Shown here: positions 24,485-35,231 of the stretch, piece after piece
Layout: every line of letters begins with the position of its first letter
Position numbering within the stretch: the stretch's first letter is position 1
Assembly: GCA_964480725.1 (NCBI GenBank)
Contig: CAYZQO010000014.1
Location: 32,258 to 96,257 of the forward strand
Direction of reading: 5' to 3'
DNA: 64,000 nucleotides
Source of the DNA: JAFGBI01 sp964480725
GTDB lineage: Bacteria > Myxococcota_A > Polyangia > Polyangiales > Polyangiaceae
The notes under the pieces: generated by a model
Databases searched by the model: none
Told to the model about the DNA's origin: nothing
What the model saw: only the letters and a program-made list of their open reading frames with translations
Made by a program: the position numbers and the translations under genes

Positions 24485-27400
24485 GTGAGCCACCCGGTCC
24501 CGCCCACCTTGGTCCCGGCGCCGACGCCGGGAGACCCGTCCGCCGCGGGCCCGCCGCGGCGCGCGGGCTGGGCTCGGGTGAGGCGGGCGCTGCGGGCGCT
24601 GGTCGGCCTGCTCCTGCTCGGTGCTGTGTTCGTGGCGGCGGCGCTCGGGGGCCTGCTCTTGCACCTCGGGACGCCGCCGTCGCGGCGCGTGCTGGCGAGC
24701 GCCCTGACCCAGGGGCTGAGCGCCCTGTTCGACGGCGATGTGGTCGTGGGCGACCTCGTCGCCGTCGGGACGCAGCGGTTGGTGGTGCGCAGCGTCGTCG
24801 TGCGCGACCCGGAGGGCGCCGTCGTGCTCGAGATCGGGCGCCTGCGCGTTCACGCCAACGGCGTCGAGATCGCCCGGCGTGCCCTGCTCGGCACCGGCAA
24901 GCAGACGCTCGTCATCGATCGTGTCCGCGCTGACGACGTCACCTGTGCCGTGCTCACCGACGACCAGCACGGGACGCCGTCGATCGCGCGCGCCTTCCAG
25001 CCGACGCCGAGGGCCCAGCCCAGCGCCGCCCCTGCCCCGTCCGGGCAGGAGATCCGAGTCTGGCTCCCCCACATCGAGATTGGGCGCGGGTTCGCCCGCG
25101 GGGTCTTTCCCGGCCTGCCCGCCGTCGAGGCGGACGTCACCCAGGTCAGGGGCTCCGTGCTGGCGACCCGTCGCGGTGCCGCCGTGGACGTGGAGCGCTT
25201 CGGCACGGTCGTGCGGGGCCTGGGCCGGGTGGAGTCGCGCGGCACCGGGGAGCTGCACGTGCGCGCTCCCGGGCGCATGTGGTCGAGCTTCGACGGGTTC
25301 GTGGGCGACGTCGGCGTGTCCGCCTGGGCCGAGCTCCACGGCAAGGTGGTGGAGGCGCGCGTGGACCTGCCACGCGCCACGCCCGAGGCCGTCCGGGCCG
25401 TCTGGGCGGCGTGGCCCTTCTGGGACGACGCTCGGGTCCATCTCGTCGCGCGCGGCGAGCTCCCGTCGCTCGCCGCGCAGGCGGAGGTGGATCTCGGGCC
25501 GACGCGGCTGCGCGCCGACGGCCACCTGCGCCTCTCCGGTGACGTCGGCGTCCGCGCCGATCTCGAGGCGCAGCATTTCGATCTGCGCACCCTGGTGCCG
25601 GCGTCGCCGCCGACGGACATCGGCGCCAGCGCGCAGCTCACCCTCTTCGAGGGCGACGACGGACTGACCGTGAAGATCAACGGCATCACCACGCCGGCGA
25701 CGATCGGCGCCGTGGACGTGCCGGCCACGGACCTCACCGGGGCGCTGGTGGCCGGGGTCTTCGGCGGTAAGGCGACGCTGCACGAGCGTGGCATCCCCGT
25801 GAAGGTGGACCTGGACATCGGACGGGACGGGGCCGTGGATCTCGCGCTGCACGCGCGCACGTTCCGTCTCCAGCGCGCGCCGCGGATCGCGGCGCTCACC
25901 GCGGCCGACGGTTTCGCCGACGTGAAGGTGACCGGGCGCGTGGTCGACGCCCAGCTCGACGCCACCGTGGACGGGACCATCGACGCCTTCTCGCTGGGTG
26001 AGCTCGCGGCGCGGCGCGCGCGGGTGACCGGGCGCGTCTACGGGCCCCTCGCGACGCCGGCGCAGCTCGGGGTGGACCTCCGCGTGGTCGCGAGCGGGGT
26101 CCGCTCCTCGGGGGCCTCCTTCGAGCAGGTCGACCTCGGCGTGTCGGGGCCCGTGCGGCGCCCGCGCGTGCGCGCGCGCCTGACCGACCCGCGCGGCCCG
26201 AGCTTCGAGCTCGACGGCACGGTCGAGCCGTTCGCCGGGCGGGCTGCGGGGCTGCGGGTGGCTGTCACCCGGGGGGGCGTGCGCGTGGAGGGCAAGGTCG
26301 ATCGGTTCGCGGTCGGTTCGGGGGTCGTGTCCATCGAGGGGCTCGAGCTCCGCGGCGCGGGCGGGAGCCTCGCGCTGGACGCTGCCATCGACGCCCGGCG
26401 CGTGGTGATCAAGTCGAGTGGGCAGGGCGTGGACCTCGCTGAGGTGGCGCGCGTCGTGGGGCTGCCGCCGGGTCTGGTGACCGGGCGGGTCGAGGCCGCC
26501 AACATCGACCTGGAGATCTACCAGCAGGCGACGCGAACCTCGCGCGGTCGCGTTGCCCTGGCCCTCGACGACGTCGCCGTGCTCGGGCTGACCGACGCTC
26601 GGCTGCGCGTCGAGGGCACGCTGGAGCACGACCAGCTCGACGGAGATGCGGAGCTCGTGGTGCCCGCGCTGGGGGCGGCGACGCTCGATGTCGGCCTGGT
26701 GCTCGGCGGCCCCCCCCTCGACGCGGAGGCGTGGAGCGACGCGACCGGTGCGACCGAGCTCCGCCTGGCCGGCGTGGATCTCGCGGAGGTTGCGGCTTGG
26801 CTCGAGCCACGGCTCGGTGGGCTCGGGCTCGCGGGGCGCGCGAGCGGCGCGCTGCGCCTCTCGCGGGAGGACGCCATGGCCATGCCCGACATCGACGCGG
26901 TGGCGACCACCGAGGGGCTCGTGGTGCGGTACGGCACGGACGAGTACCGCGGCGTCGACCTCGGCGCCATGACGCACGTGGACGGGGGGACCGGCGAGGC
27001 GGGGCTTTCGGTGAGCGCGGGCGTTGCGGACGGCCTGTTCGCGAGCGGGCTCGCCGTGGTCGAGCTCGATCTGCCCGCATTGGCGGCCGAACCCGAGCGA
27101 GCGGCGGAGCTCCTGCTCGCCTCCCGCGCCCAGGCGACCGTGCGCGTGCCGTCGCGCTCGCTCACGGCGCTGCCCGAGTTCGTCCCGCCCCTCGGGCTCC
27201 AGGGGGCCGTGGACGGGAGGATCGAGGGCACGGGCACGCTGGGCGACCCCCTGCTCGTGGTGGTGCTCGACGCGCGGCAGCTGCGCGCGGTCGAGGGCCC
27301 CTTCCGAGTGCCGCTGGACGGTTCGGCGACGGTGACCCTCCGGCCTCGTACCGGCGTGGTGGGCGCCAACGCGGAGGTGCGTCACGAGGGCAACCGGATC

Positions 27401-29305
27401 GTGTACGCCACGGCGGAGGGGACGTTGCCGCTCGAGGCGGCGCTTGCCAGCGGGCCGCGGGAGCTCGCCGAATGGACCGGGGTCGCGACCGCCCGGTTCT
27501 TCAACCTCCCGCTCGGCATGGTGCCGGGTTTCTCCGATCTGGGCATCCAGGGCGCGGTGCGCGGCGCCGTGGCGATCGAGCGGACGGAGGGCGACCCGCA
27601 GCTCCGCGGCGGGATCGACGTGCAACAGTTCGCCGTCAACGGCGCGCCCCTGGGCGCGGCCAGCGTGCGGCTCGAGCCGACGACGGAGCAGGTGGAGCTC
27701 TACCTGGCGCTCGACGAGGGCGCCCGCGTCGCGGGGGTGGACGACAGCCCCAACCGCCCGCCGCTCGCCGCGGGGGTTCGCGGCGGCCTCCGCTGGCAGG
27801 ACGGGATCCCCTCGCTCGACCCGGCGGTCCCCATCCAGATCCACGCGCAGGCCGACGCCCTCGACGCGCGCACGCTCACGCCGGTCGTGCGCGGCGTCCT
27901 GACCGAGCTCGCCGGGCGCGTCGACGGGATGGTCCACGTCACGCTGCGGGCGACGGAGGTGCCGGCGCCGAGGGCAGCGCTCGAGGGGGCGCTGGCGTAC
28001 GGCGCCGGCGAGCCAGCGGCTCCGGTCGCGCCCGCCGCGGCGAGCGACTCCGCTCCGCCCCCGACCACCGCCTGGCGCGCCGGGATCGAGGGGGCCCTGG
28101 GGCTCAGCGACGGCGCCCTCCAGATCGCGGAGCTGGGGCTCCGAGTCACCGACGCCACGCTCCACGCGCGGGCGGCCATCCACGGGCAGCGGACCATCAT
28201 CCACGTGACCAAGATCGAGGGGAAGGCCCGCAGTGCCACGCCCAACGTGAAGGGCTGGGCCGAGCTCTACCTCGACTGGGAGGGGCTCGCCGGGGGCAAG
28301 GGCGCGCTCGCCGCGACCGAGATGCCCGTCCCGATCGGCGGCGTGTCGCTGGCCACGATGACCGCGCAGAGCACCTTCGACCTCGAGCGGACGCCGGAGG
28401 CGATGCGGGTCGAGGTGCGCTTCGAGCGCCTGGAGGCGAGCGTGCCGCTGTCGGCGACGCGCTTCGTGCTCGACACCGACGATCACCCTGACATCACCAT
28501 CGCGCAGCCGCTCCGTCAGGACCGCGCCGTGGGGGACGAGGGATCGACGCCCTGGCACCTCGCGTTCGACCTCGGCGCGCAGGCGCGGGTCGTGCAGAGC
28601 GACTTCGTGATCCCGCTCGGTGGGCGGCCCGAGCTCCACCTCGGCGCCGAGACGGCGCTCAGCGGCTACGTGGACCTCGAGCCCGGGGGACGCCTTCCGA
28701 TCCTCGGCAAGACCTTCCGCGTCGAGAGCGGGCGGGTGAGCTTCGATCCCGAGGACCCCGCGAACCCCAGCCTCAACGTGGTCGCCAGCTGGAAGACCAC
28801 CGAGGCGACCGTGTTCCTCCGCATCCTCGGGCGTTGGGAGAGCCCCAAGCTGAAGCTCGAGAGCGAGCCCCCCTACACCGAGGACCAGATCTTCGTGCTC
28901 CTGCTCGGCGGCTCGCTCGACGACGCGCGAGCCTCCCAGCAGGGGACCCAGATCCAGGCCGCCTACGGAGCCGCGCAGGTGCTCGGGATGGGACAGCTCT
29001 TCGCCGGGACCGCGCTCTCGAACGTCGAGGTGAGCCCCGACACCGAGGCGGGCGCGACGCGGTACCGGGCCTCCTATCGCGTGAGCGATCGGGTCCGTCT
29101 GGAGGGGATCTACCAGCCCGAGAACCCGGCGTCGGCGGGGCCGAGCGATGCGGCCGACAGCACGGGCGGAACGCTCGACGAGGCGCGGCGGCGCGACTCC
29201 TTCGCTGCCGCCGTGGAGCTCGGCCTCGGTCAGGGGTGGTTCCTGCGCACGGAGGCGGGCAACGCGAGCGCCGAGGCCGACGTGCTGTGGCAGTATCGGT
29301 ACTGA
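24485..29305 (+). CDS. tamB: Translocation and assembly module protein TamB (AsmA-like, DUF490)
   Basis: A 1606-residue protein from GTG 24485. A single membrane helix lies near the N-terminus (about residues 39-60, LVGLLLLGAVFVAAALGGLL). The rest is periplasmic and made almost entirely of repeated beta strands, as expected for the long beta-taco groove of TamB. The last 400 residues carry the family domain, with LEPGGRLPILGKTFRVESGR, FDPEDPANPSLNV and a DQIFVLLLGGSLDD-type segment, ending in WQYRY. TamB spans the periplasm and works with TamA in outer membrane protein insertion and, by current views, phospholipid transport. The 14-bp spacing after the Omp85 gene makes an operon near certain. 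A 1695-codon open frame on the other strand is a GC-bias artefact. Confidence 0.93.
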   Translation: MSHPVPPTLVPAPTPGDPSAAGPPRRAGWARVRRALRALVGLLLLGAVFVAAALGGLLLHLGTPPSRRVLASALTQGLSALFDGDVVVGDLVAVGTQRLVVRSVVVRDPEGAVVLEIGRLRVHANGVEIARRALLGTGKQTLVIDRVRADDVTCAVLTDDQHGTPSIARAFQPTPRAQPSAAPAPSGQEIRVWLPHIEIGRGFARGVFPGLPAVEADVTQVRGSVLATRRGAAVDVERFGTVVRGLGRVESRGTGELHVRAPGRMWSSFDGFVGDVGVSAWAELHGKVVEARVDLPRATPEAVRAVWAAWPFWDDARVHLVARGELPSLAAQAEVDLGPTRLRADGHLRLSGDVGVRADLEAQHFDLRTLVPASPPTDIGASAQLTLFEGDDGLTVKINGITTPATIGAVDVPATDLTGALVAGVFGGKATLHERGIPVKVDLDIGRDGAVDLALHARTFRLQRAPRIAALTAADGFADVKVTGRVVDAQLDATVDGTIDAFSLGELAARRARVTGRVYGPLATPAQLGVDLRVVASGVRSSGASFEQVDLGVSGPVRRPRVRARLTDPRGPSFELDGTVEPFAGRAAGLRVAVTRGGVRVEGKVDRFAVGSGVVSIEGLELRGAGGSLALDAAIDARRVVIKSSGQGVDLAEVARVVGLPPGLVTGRVEAANIDLEIYQQATRTSRGRVALALDDVAVLGLTDARLRVEGTLEHDQLDGDAELVVPALGAATLDVGLVLGGPPLDAEAWSDATGATELRLAGVDLAEVAAWLEPRLGGLGLAGRASGALRLSREDAMAMPDIDAVATTEGLVVRYGTDEYRGVDLGAMTHVDGGTGEAGLSVSAGVADGLFASGLAVVELDLPALAAEPERAAELLLASRAQATVRVPSRSLTALPEFVPPLGLQGAVDGRIEGTGTLGDPLLVVVLDARQLRAVEGPFRVPLDGSATVTLRPRTGVVGANAEVRHEGNRIVYATAEGTLPLEAALASGPRELAEWTGVATARFFNLPLGMVPGFSDLGIQGAVRGAVAIERTEGDPQLRGGIDVQQFAVNGAPLGAASVRLEPTTEQVELYLALDEGARVAGVDDSPNRPPLAAGVRGGLRWQDGIPSLDPAVPIQIHAQADALDARTLTPVVRGVLTELAGRVDGMVHVTLRATEVPAPRAALEGALAYGAGEPAAPVAPAAASDSAPPPTTAWRAGIEGALGLSDGALQIAELGLRVTDATLHARAAIHGQRTIIHVTKIEGKARSATPNVKGWAELYLDWEGLAGGKGALAATEMPVPIGGVSLATMTAQSTFDLERTPEAMRVEVRFERLEASVPLSATRFVLDTDDHPDITIAQPLRQDRAVGDEGSTPWHLAFDLGAQARVVQSDFVIPLGGRPELHLGAETALSGYVDLEPGGRLPILGKTFRVESGRVSFDPEDPANPSLNVVASWKTTEATVFLRILGRWESPKLKLESEPPYTEDQIFVLLLGGSLDDARASQQGTQIQAAYGAAQVLGMGQLFAGTALSNVEVSPDTEAGATRYRASYRVSDRVRLEGIYQPENPASAGPSDAADSTGGTLDEARRRDSFAAAVELGLGQGWFLRTEAGNASAEADVLWQYRY

Positions 29306-29396
29306 GGCCCGGTTTCGGCCTCTCGGACCGAATGCGCGCGGGCACGGAGCCCTTGCGTGGAGCGGGGCGAGGTGGAAGGTTGGGCCCGGACGCCGA

Positions 29397-30632
29397 GTGT
29401 CGCTCCCAGGGGGAGGGGCCCGCTCTCCCGGTGACACCTTGTACTTCGACCGACAGACCTGGCGGGCGCTCCGCGCCGCGGCCGCGCGAGAGGGCCCCCG
29501 CCGGCGGGCCTATTTCGCCGCCACGCAGGCGGTCCTCGGCGCGGCTCGTGGCGTCGTGTCCCTCGGACGCCGGCTCGACGATCTGTTCTACCCCGGGTAC
29601 TCCCGCGTCGCGGTGCGGCGGCCGGTGTTCATCTACGCATCGCCCCGCAGCGGCACCACGGTGCTGCACCGCCTGCTGGGGCTCGACGAGGCGCGCTTCA
29701 CGCACGTCAAGCTCTACCAGACGATCCTGCAGAGCGTGACGCTCACGCGCGCGGTCGAGGCGGTCGGAGCGCTCGACCCCCTGCTCGGCGGGCGGCTTGG
29801 GCGGGCTCTCGACGCCGTCGACTCGCGCTTTTTCGGCGGCTGGCGCGACGTGCACCCGATGGGGCTCCGCCAGGCGGAGGAGGACGAGATGTACTTCCTC
29901 CTCTCGCTGCTCAGCCCCGGCGCCGTGCTCTTCTATCCCTGGATCGGGGCGCTCGAGCGCGCCTTCTGGCTCGACCGCGTGGAGCCCCCCGCCCGGCGCG
30001 CGGTGATGGAGGACGTCCGGGCGGGGATCCAGCGGCACCTCTACGCGGCCGGTGCAGGGCGGACGTTCCTCGACAAGTCGGTCCTCCTGCCGGGGCGGAT
30101 CGAGGCGATGCTCGAGACGTTCCCGGACGCGCGCTTCATCTACCTGGTGCGGAATCCCTACGACGCGATCCCGTCCTTCGTCAGCATGTTCTCGTCGGTC
30201 TGGCGGGCGCTGTGGCCCGAGCGGCCGCGGGCGACTCCCGAGACGCGCGCGCTCGCCGAGCTGGCGATCGAGTACTACCGTAGTGGGCTCGCGGTGCGCG
30301 GCCGCCTGAGTCAGGACCGCTGCTTCGTCCTGCGCTACGAGGATCTCGTGCTGGCGCCGCGGCGCCAGGTCGAGCGGATCTACGCCCATTTCGGCTGGGA
30401 GATCAGCGACGACTTCGCGGCGCGTCTGGCCGAGCAGGACGGCGAGTTGCGCAGCTATCGCCCGCGTCACCGGTACGCCCTGGAGGAGTACGGCCTCACG
30501 CGGCGCGAGATCCGGGCCGCGCTGCCCGCGGTGTTCGAGGAGTTCGGCTTCGATCGGGGGCTGGCCGAGCCCGAGCCGGCCGAGGATCCGTGGGCCGAGC
30601 CCCAGCCCGCCGACCCCGGCGGCGCCGAGTGA
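29397..30632 (+). CDS. Sulfotransferase family protein
   Basis: About 411 residues if it starts at GTG 29397. TTG 29439 is an alternative, and no candidate has a well-placed ribosome site, so the start is uncertain. FIYASPRSGTTVLHRLLG is the 5'-phosphosulfate-binding loop of PAPS-dependent sulfotransferases, and YLVRNPYDAIPSFVSMF is the 3'-phosphate-binding motif. Between them GRTFLDKSVLLPGRI is also typical of this group (PF13469-like). The enzyme would transfer sulfate from PAPS to a hydroxyl or amine of a lipid, sugar or small molecule; the acceptor is unknown. The C-terminus is a Pro/Glu-rich tail. It lies on the same strand 91 bp after tamB. Confidence 0.85.
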   Translation: MSLPGGGARSPGDTLYFDRQTWRALRAAAAREGPRRRAYFAATQAVLGAARGVVSLGRRLDDLFYPGYSRVAVRRPVFIYASPRSGTTVLHRLLGLDEARFTHVKLYQTILQSVTLTRAVEAVGALDPLLGGRLGRALDAVDSRFFGGWRDVHPMGLRQAEEDEMYFLLSLLSPGAVLFYPWIGALERAFWLDRVEPPARRAVMEDVRAGIQRHLYAAGAGRTFLDKSVLLPGRIEAMLETFPDARFIYLVRNPYDAIPSFVSMFSSVWRALWPERPRATPETRALAELAIEYYRSGLAVRGRLSQDRCFVLRYEDLVLAPRRQVERIYAHFGWEISDDFAARLAEQDGELRSYRPRHRYALEEYGLTRREIRAALPAVFEEFGFDRGLAEPEPAEDPWAEPQPADPGGAE

Positions 30633-30702
30633 GCTCCGAGGAGCGCGCCCGAGCCTCGCCGCGCGCTTCCGCTCGGCGGTGAGGTAACCTAGGCTGGGCC
30701 GC

Positions 30703-31446
30703 GTGCGACCGCCGCTGCGTGTGCCGGGCTCCCGGCTGGTGTCGGGGCAGCTCGTGCTGGACCGCGAGGCGGCGCGCTACGTCGCGCGGGTCCATCGCCG
30801 GCGGCCGGGGGATCGCCTCCTGCTCTTCGATCCCGAGGCGCGGCTCGAGGCGGACGCCACCGTGACGGCGTTGGGGCGCGAGGTGCGCGTCCTGGTCGAG
30901 CCGCCGCGCTCGGCCTCGGGCCCGGGGGCGCTCCCCGTCACCGTGCTGCAGGCGGTTGGCAAGGGGGATAAGGTGGATCGCGTGGTGCGCGACGCGACGG
31001 CGCTCAACGCGGCTCGCGTCGTCGCCGTCCAGACCGCGCGCTGCGTGGGAGACGCGGCTGCCCGCGCTCCCCGGCGCCAGGAGCGGTGGCGGAGCGTGGC
31101 GGTGCAGGCGGCGCGGCAGTGCGGCCGCGGCGATCTCCCGGAGCTCTGCGGCCCCTGGTCGCTCGAGGAGGCGCTCGAGCGGCTGGAGGCGGGTCCCGGC
31201 GTCGGCGTCTGCCTCGATCCGGGCGGGGGCGCGCTCTCGCCGGCGCTCGACGCCTGGCAACCGCCCGAGCCCCTGGTGATCGCGATCGGCCCCGAGGGTG
31301 GTTTCACCGCTGAGGAGACCGAGCGGCTGCGCTCGCGCGGGTTCACGCTCGCGCGGCTCGGCCCCTTCACCCTGCGCACCGAGGCCGCCGCCGCGGCCGC
31401 CCTGGGCGCGGTCGCGGCGGCGTTCGAGGGGCGGTCCCCGTCCTGA
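30703..31446 (+). CDS. rsmE: 16S rRNA m3U1498 methyltransferase
   Basis: A 247-residue protein from GTG 30703. The N-terminal PUA-like part holds YVARVHRRRPGDRLLLFD. The C-terminal SPOUT knot is clear: LQAVGKGDKVDRVVRDATAL, ERWRSVAVQAARQCGR, LVIAIGPEGGFTAEE and LGPFTLRTEAAAAAAL, the last two forming the SAM-binding trefoil knot. The enzyme methylates N3 of U1498 in 16S rRNA on the assembled 30S subunit. The start codon lacks an obvious ribosome site; a TAGGCT element at 30690-30695, 7 bp upstream, could be a -10, which would make the transcript leaderless. Confidence 0.95.
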   Translation: MRPPLRVPGSRLVSGQLVLDREAARYVARVHRRRPGDRLLLFDPEARLEADATVTALGREVRVLVEPPRSASGPGALPVTVLQAVGKGDKVDRVVRDATALNAARVVAVQTARCVGDAAARAPRRQERWRSVAVQAARQCGRGDLPELCGPWSLEEALERLEAGPGVGVCLDPGGGALSPALDAWQPPEPLVIAIGPEGGFTAEETERLRSRGFTLARLGPFTLRTEAAAAAALGAVAAAFEGRSPS

Positions 31447-31607
31447 CGGCCGCGTCAGGACGGCCGGCTCGGTTCCCCGGGGGGCCGTTCGTGGCTGGAC
31501 GGCCACGGTGGCGTGGCGCCGCACCCGCACCCCGGCCGCCTGGCTCCCCGGGATCCGGCCGGATCCCGCGGTTCGGCTCGCGGCACGCGCCGTGCTGGGG
31601 GGAGGTC

Positions 31608-31727
31608 ATGCTCGCCGCCTTGCTCCCCGCCATCGTCGCGCTTGGGATCTTCGTGAGCACGCTCCGCATCCAACGCGTCGGGGTGAGCGAGCGCTTGCGA
31701 CCGACGGGGTGTTCGGGTCACGCTTAG
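31608..31727 (+). CDS. Possible 39-residue membrane microprotein upstream of a kinase gene
   Basis: ATG 31608 follows a run GGGGGGAGG, with the GGAGG core only 2 nt away, closer than ideal. The product would be one hydrophobic helix (LAALLPAIVALGIFVSTL, residues 2-19) with an Arg-rich tail. Its stop is 6 bp before the GTG of the Ser/Thr kinase, which itself lacks a ribosome site, so translational coupling is conceivable. It has no known relatives that I recognise and could be a chance frame. Confidence 0.3.
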   Translation: MLAALLPAIVALGIFVSTLRIQRVGVSERLRPTGCSGHA

Positions 31728-31733
31728 GGCGCC

Positions 31734-33344
<1,611 letters not shown>

Positions 33345-33451
33345 GCCGAGGGGGCGCGCGCCGGACGCGCGCTCACGAGCTCGACCGCCGGGGGTCCGGT
33401 CCAGCCGAGGCCCCGAACCCGCGCCCCGGGACCCGTGCCCGGTGATAATTC

Positions 33452-33481
33452 TTGACCTGACAGGCGGCCTGCCCCTAGCTC
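33452..33481 (+). promoter_or_regulatory. Promoter immediately upstream of the secreted TPR/beta protein gene
   Basis: TTGACC at 33452-33457 and TAGCTC at 33476-33481 with an 18-bp spacer. The -10 ends 6 bp before ATG 33488, so transcription would begin at or next to the start codon. No ribosome site is present upstream of this ATG, consistent with a leaderless mRNA. Confidence 0.5.
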
Positions 33482-33487
33482 TGGGCC

Positions 33488-34894
33488 ATGCGATCTCCGC
33501 TCGTTCCGCGCGCCGCCCGGCTGGCGCTCCTGTTGGCTTCGGTCGCCATGCCGGCGATCGTCGCGAGCCCCACGCTCGCCCACGCACAGAGCGCCGCGGA
33601 CAAGAGCACGGCGCGCGATCTGGCGATCGAGGGGATCGAGGCCTTCGGGGAGGGCCATCACGCCGAGGCGCTCGACAAGCTCGAGCGCGCGCAGTCCCTC
33701 TACGACGCCCACGTCCACCTCGTTTACATCGCCCGCTGCCAGAAGGCGCTCGGCCGCCTGGTGGAGGCGGCGGAGAGCTACCGGGCGCTCCTGCGCAAGC
33801 CGCTCCCGCCGGACGCCTCGGAGGCCGTCCGTAAGGCGCAGGAGGAGGGCGAAGCCGAGCTGGAGGCGCTCGAGCCGCGCATCCCGCGCCTGCGCATCGA
33901 CGTCACCCCCGCCGCCGCGCCGGATCTCCGGCTGAGCATCAACGGGCAGGTCGTTTCAGCGGCGGTCGTGGGCGTCGAGCGCCCGACCAACCCGGGCCAG
34001 ACCGTGGTGCGGGTCGGGGCCACCGGCTACCGGACGGGCGAGGCGACGATCACCCTCGCCGAGGGGGCGCGGGAGTCGGTCGCGATCGCGCTCGAGGAGG
34101 GCGTTGGTGGACCGCCCGTGGTCGAGGGCGAAGCCGCGGGCGTCGCCGTCGCTCCGGGCGCCCCCGCTGCAGGAGCAGAGGCGGCCGGCTCCGAGGCGAA
34201 GGCTCCGCGGCGACCCGTCAGCTTCGTCATCGAACCGCGGGTGGCCGCGATCGCCCCCTTCGGTAGCGTGGGTGACAGCCCCCTGGCGGAGATCGTGCGC
34301 GGGGGCGGCGGCGTCGAGCTTCGGTTCGGCGTGCACTTCCTGCGGCGCTTCACGGGGCTGGTCATGCTTGCGGGTTACGGGCTCGGGCCCGACACGGGGT
34401 TCGAGCGCTCGTTCGCCTTCAAGGGGTTCGACGATCCCAACACGGAGGGCTTCAACGAGGCGGACGTCATCGACAGCGGACGCACGGGCGCCGTCGCGCT
34501 CGCCGACGCTGGCGTCGGGTTCATGGTGAGCTCCCCGCACCATCGGTACGGTTGGTTCGCGGAGGTGGACTTCCTCGCCGAGGCGATGGTCGGCTCAACC
34601 GAGGTCGCGATCCGGGACATGTACCGGGACGCCGGAAACAACACGGAGGGGCTCGAGTTCGCCGACTGCCAGGTGGACACGAGTCTGAGCGGCGGTGTGC
34701 TGCGACTGAGCGGCGGCGGCATCATCCCGGTCGCCAAGTTCCTTCAGCTCGCGCCGTACGTGTCGGGCTCGGCCGGGCGCTACGGTGACGTCACCCTGAG
34801 CGGGGACTGCGAGCAGCGCCAGTCGGTCGTCAACGACACCCTGCACGGCTGGCTCGGGATCGGCGTCGGCGGGCAGTTCCTCATCGCTGAGTGA
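33488..34894 (+). CDS. Secreted protein with TPR-like N-terminus and beta-rich C-terminus
   Basis: A 468-residue protein. A signal peptide (residues 1-33, hydrophobic core LALLLASVAMPAIVA, cleavage after AHA) is clear from ATG 33488. Residues about 40-125 form a helical TPR-like unit (AIEGIEAFGEGHHAEALDKL, LVYIARCQKALGRLVEAAES). A beta domain follows at about 133-205, reading like PEGA domains (LRLSINGQVV, VVRVGATGYRTGEATITL). After an Ala/Gly linker, residues 235-468 are beta-strand rich with alternating hydrophobics and end in VGGQFLIAE, which may be a small outer-membrane barrel. The TPR-PEGA pairing is frequent in myxobacterial secreted proteins. The exact role is not known. Confidence 0.72.
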   Translation: MRSPLVPRAARLALLLASVAMPAIVASPTLAHAQSAADKSTARDLAIEGIEAFGEGHHAEALDKLERAQSLYDAHVHLVYIARCQKALGRLVEAAESYRALLRKPLPPDASEAVRKAQEEGEAELEALEPRIPRLRIDVTPAAAPDLRLSINGQVVSAAVVGVERPTNPGQTVVRVGATGYRTGEATITLAEGARESVAIALEEGVGGPPVVEGEAAGVAVAPGAPAAGAEAAGSEAKAPRRPVSFVIEPRVAAIAPFGSVGDSPLAEIVRGGGGVELRFGVHFLRRFTGLVMLAGYGLGPDTGFERSFAFKGFDDPNTEGFNEADVIDSGRTGAVALADAGVGFMVSSPHHRYGWFAEVDFLAEAMVGSTEVAIRDMYRDAGNNTEGLEFADCQVDTSLSGGVLRLSGGGIIPVAKFLQLAPYVSGSAGRYGDVTLSGDCEQRQSVVNDTLHGWLGIGVGGQFLIAE

Positions 34895-34959
34895 CCGGTC
34901 CGGTCGCGCGGCTCCCCAGCGGCGCGAGGCCCGCGCGCGGTCCCCATCGCTGAGCGACC
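34882..34959 (+). repeat. Short direct repeat copying the gene end, plus a palindrome
   Basis: CATCGCTGAGTGACC (34882-34896, including the stop codon of the preceding gene) recurs as CATCGCTGAGCGACC at 34945-34959. Between them GACCGG-T-CCGGTC (34893-34905) is a perfect inverted repeat. These lie in a gap of about 340 bp before mraZ; the rest of the gap up to 35139 shows no gene. Confidence 0.45.
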
Positions 34960-35139
34960 CATCGGGGCGGAGGCGCTCGTGCGCCGCGAGGCCGGGGGGC
35001 CTTCGCGTCGCCGTGCCCGGGGTGCGGTTCGGACGGGTCGTTCGGACTCCGCCCCGGAGCTGAACGCACCAGCAGGTGAGGTCAATGGAGCCAGCGGCGC
35101 CCGCTGAGATTTTCGCTTTCTCGCCCGCCCAACGCATTG

Positions 35140-35168
35140 TTGACAGCCGCCCCCCGAGCCCGTAGAGG
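35140..35168 (+). promoter_or_regulatory. Main promoter of the dcw cluster
   Basis: A perfect TTGACA (35140-35145), a 17-bp spacer and TAGAGG (35163-35168). The predicted start near 35175 places the mraZ ATG about 57 nt downstream and puts the GTGGG repeats directly after the start point, where a repressor would block transcription. Confidence 0.68.
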
Positions 35169-35179
35169 TTGAGCGGTTA

Positions 35180-35224
35180 GTGGGAAATAGTGGGATTCAG
35201 TGCACGCTATTCCCAACTAGTGGC
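35180..35224 (+). promoter_or_regulatory. Putative MraZ operator: GTGG repeats at 10-bp period
   Basis: GTGGG at 35180 and 35190, a degenerate GTGCA at 35200, and GTGGC at 35220 share one 10-bp phase. MraZ proteins are known to bind arrays of GTGG(G/T) repeats with about 10-bp spacing upstream of their own gene and repress the cluster. Position just after the promoter and before the mraZ ATG fits autoregulation. Confidence 0.65.
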
Positions 35225-35231
35225 AGAAGGC

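Noticed and set aside
24350..29437. A 1695-codon open frame on the minus strand opposite tamB
   Set aside because: Its product is Arg/His/Asp-rich low complexity without domains, and the opposite strand encodes a complete TamB. Long antisense frames are expected at this GC content.
34893..34905. Perfect palindrome GACCGGTCCGGTC as an operator
   Set aside because: It overlaps the stop codon of the upstream gene, is far from the mraZ promoter, and such GC palindromes are common here.
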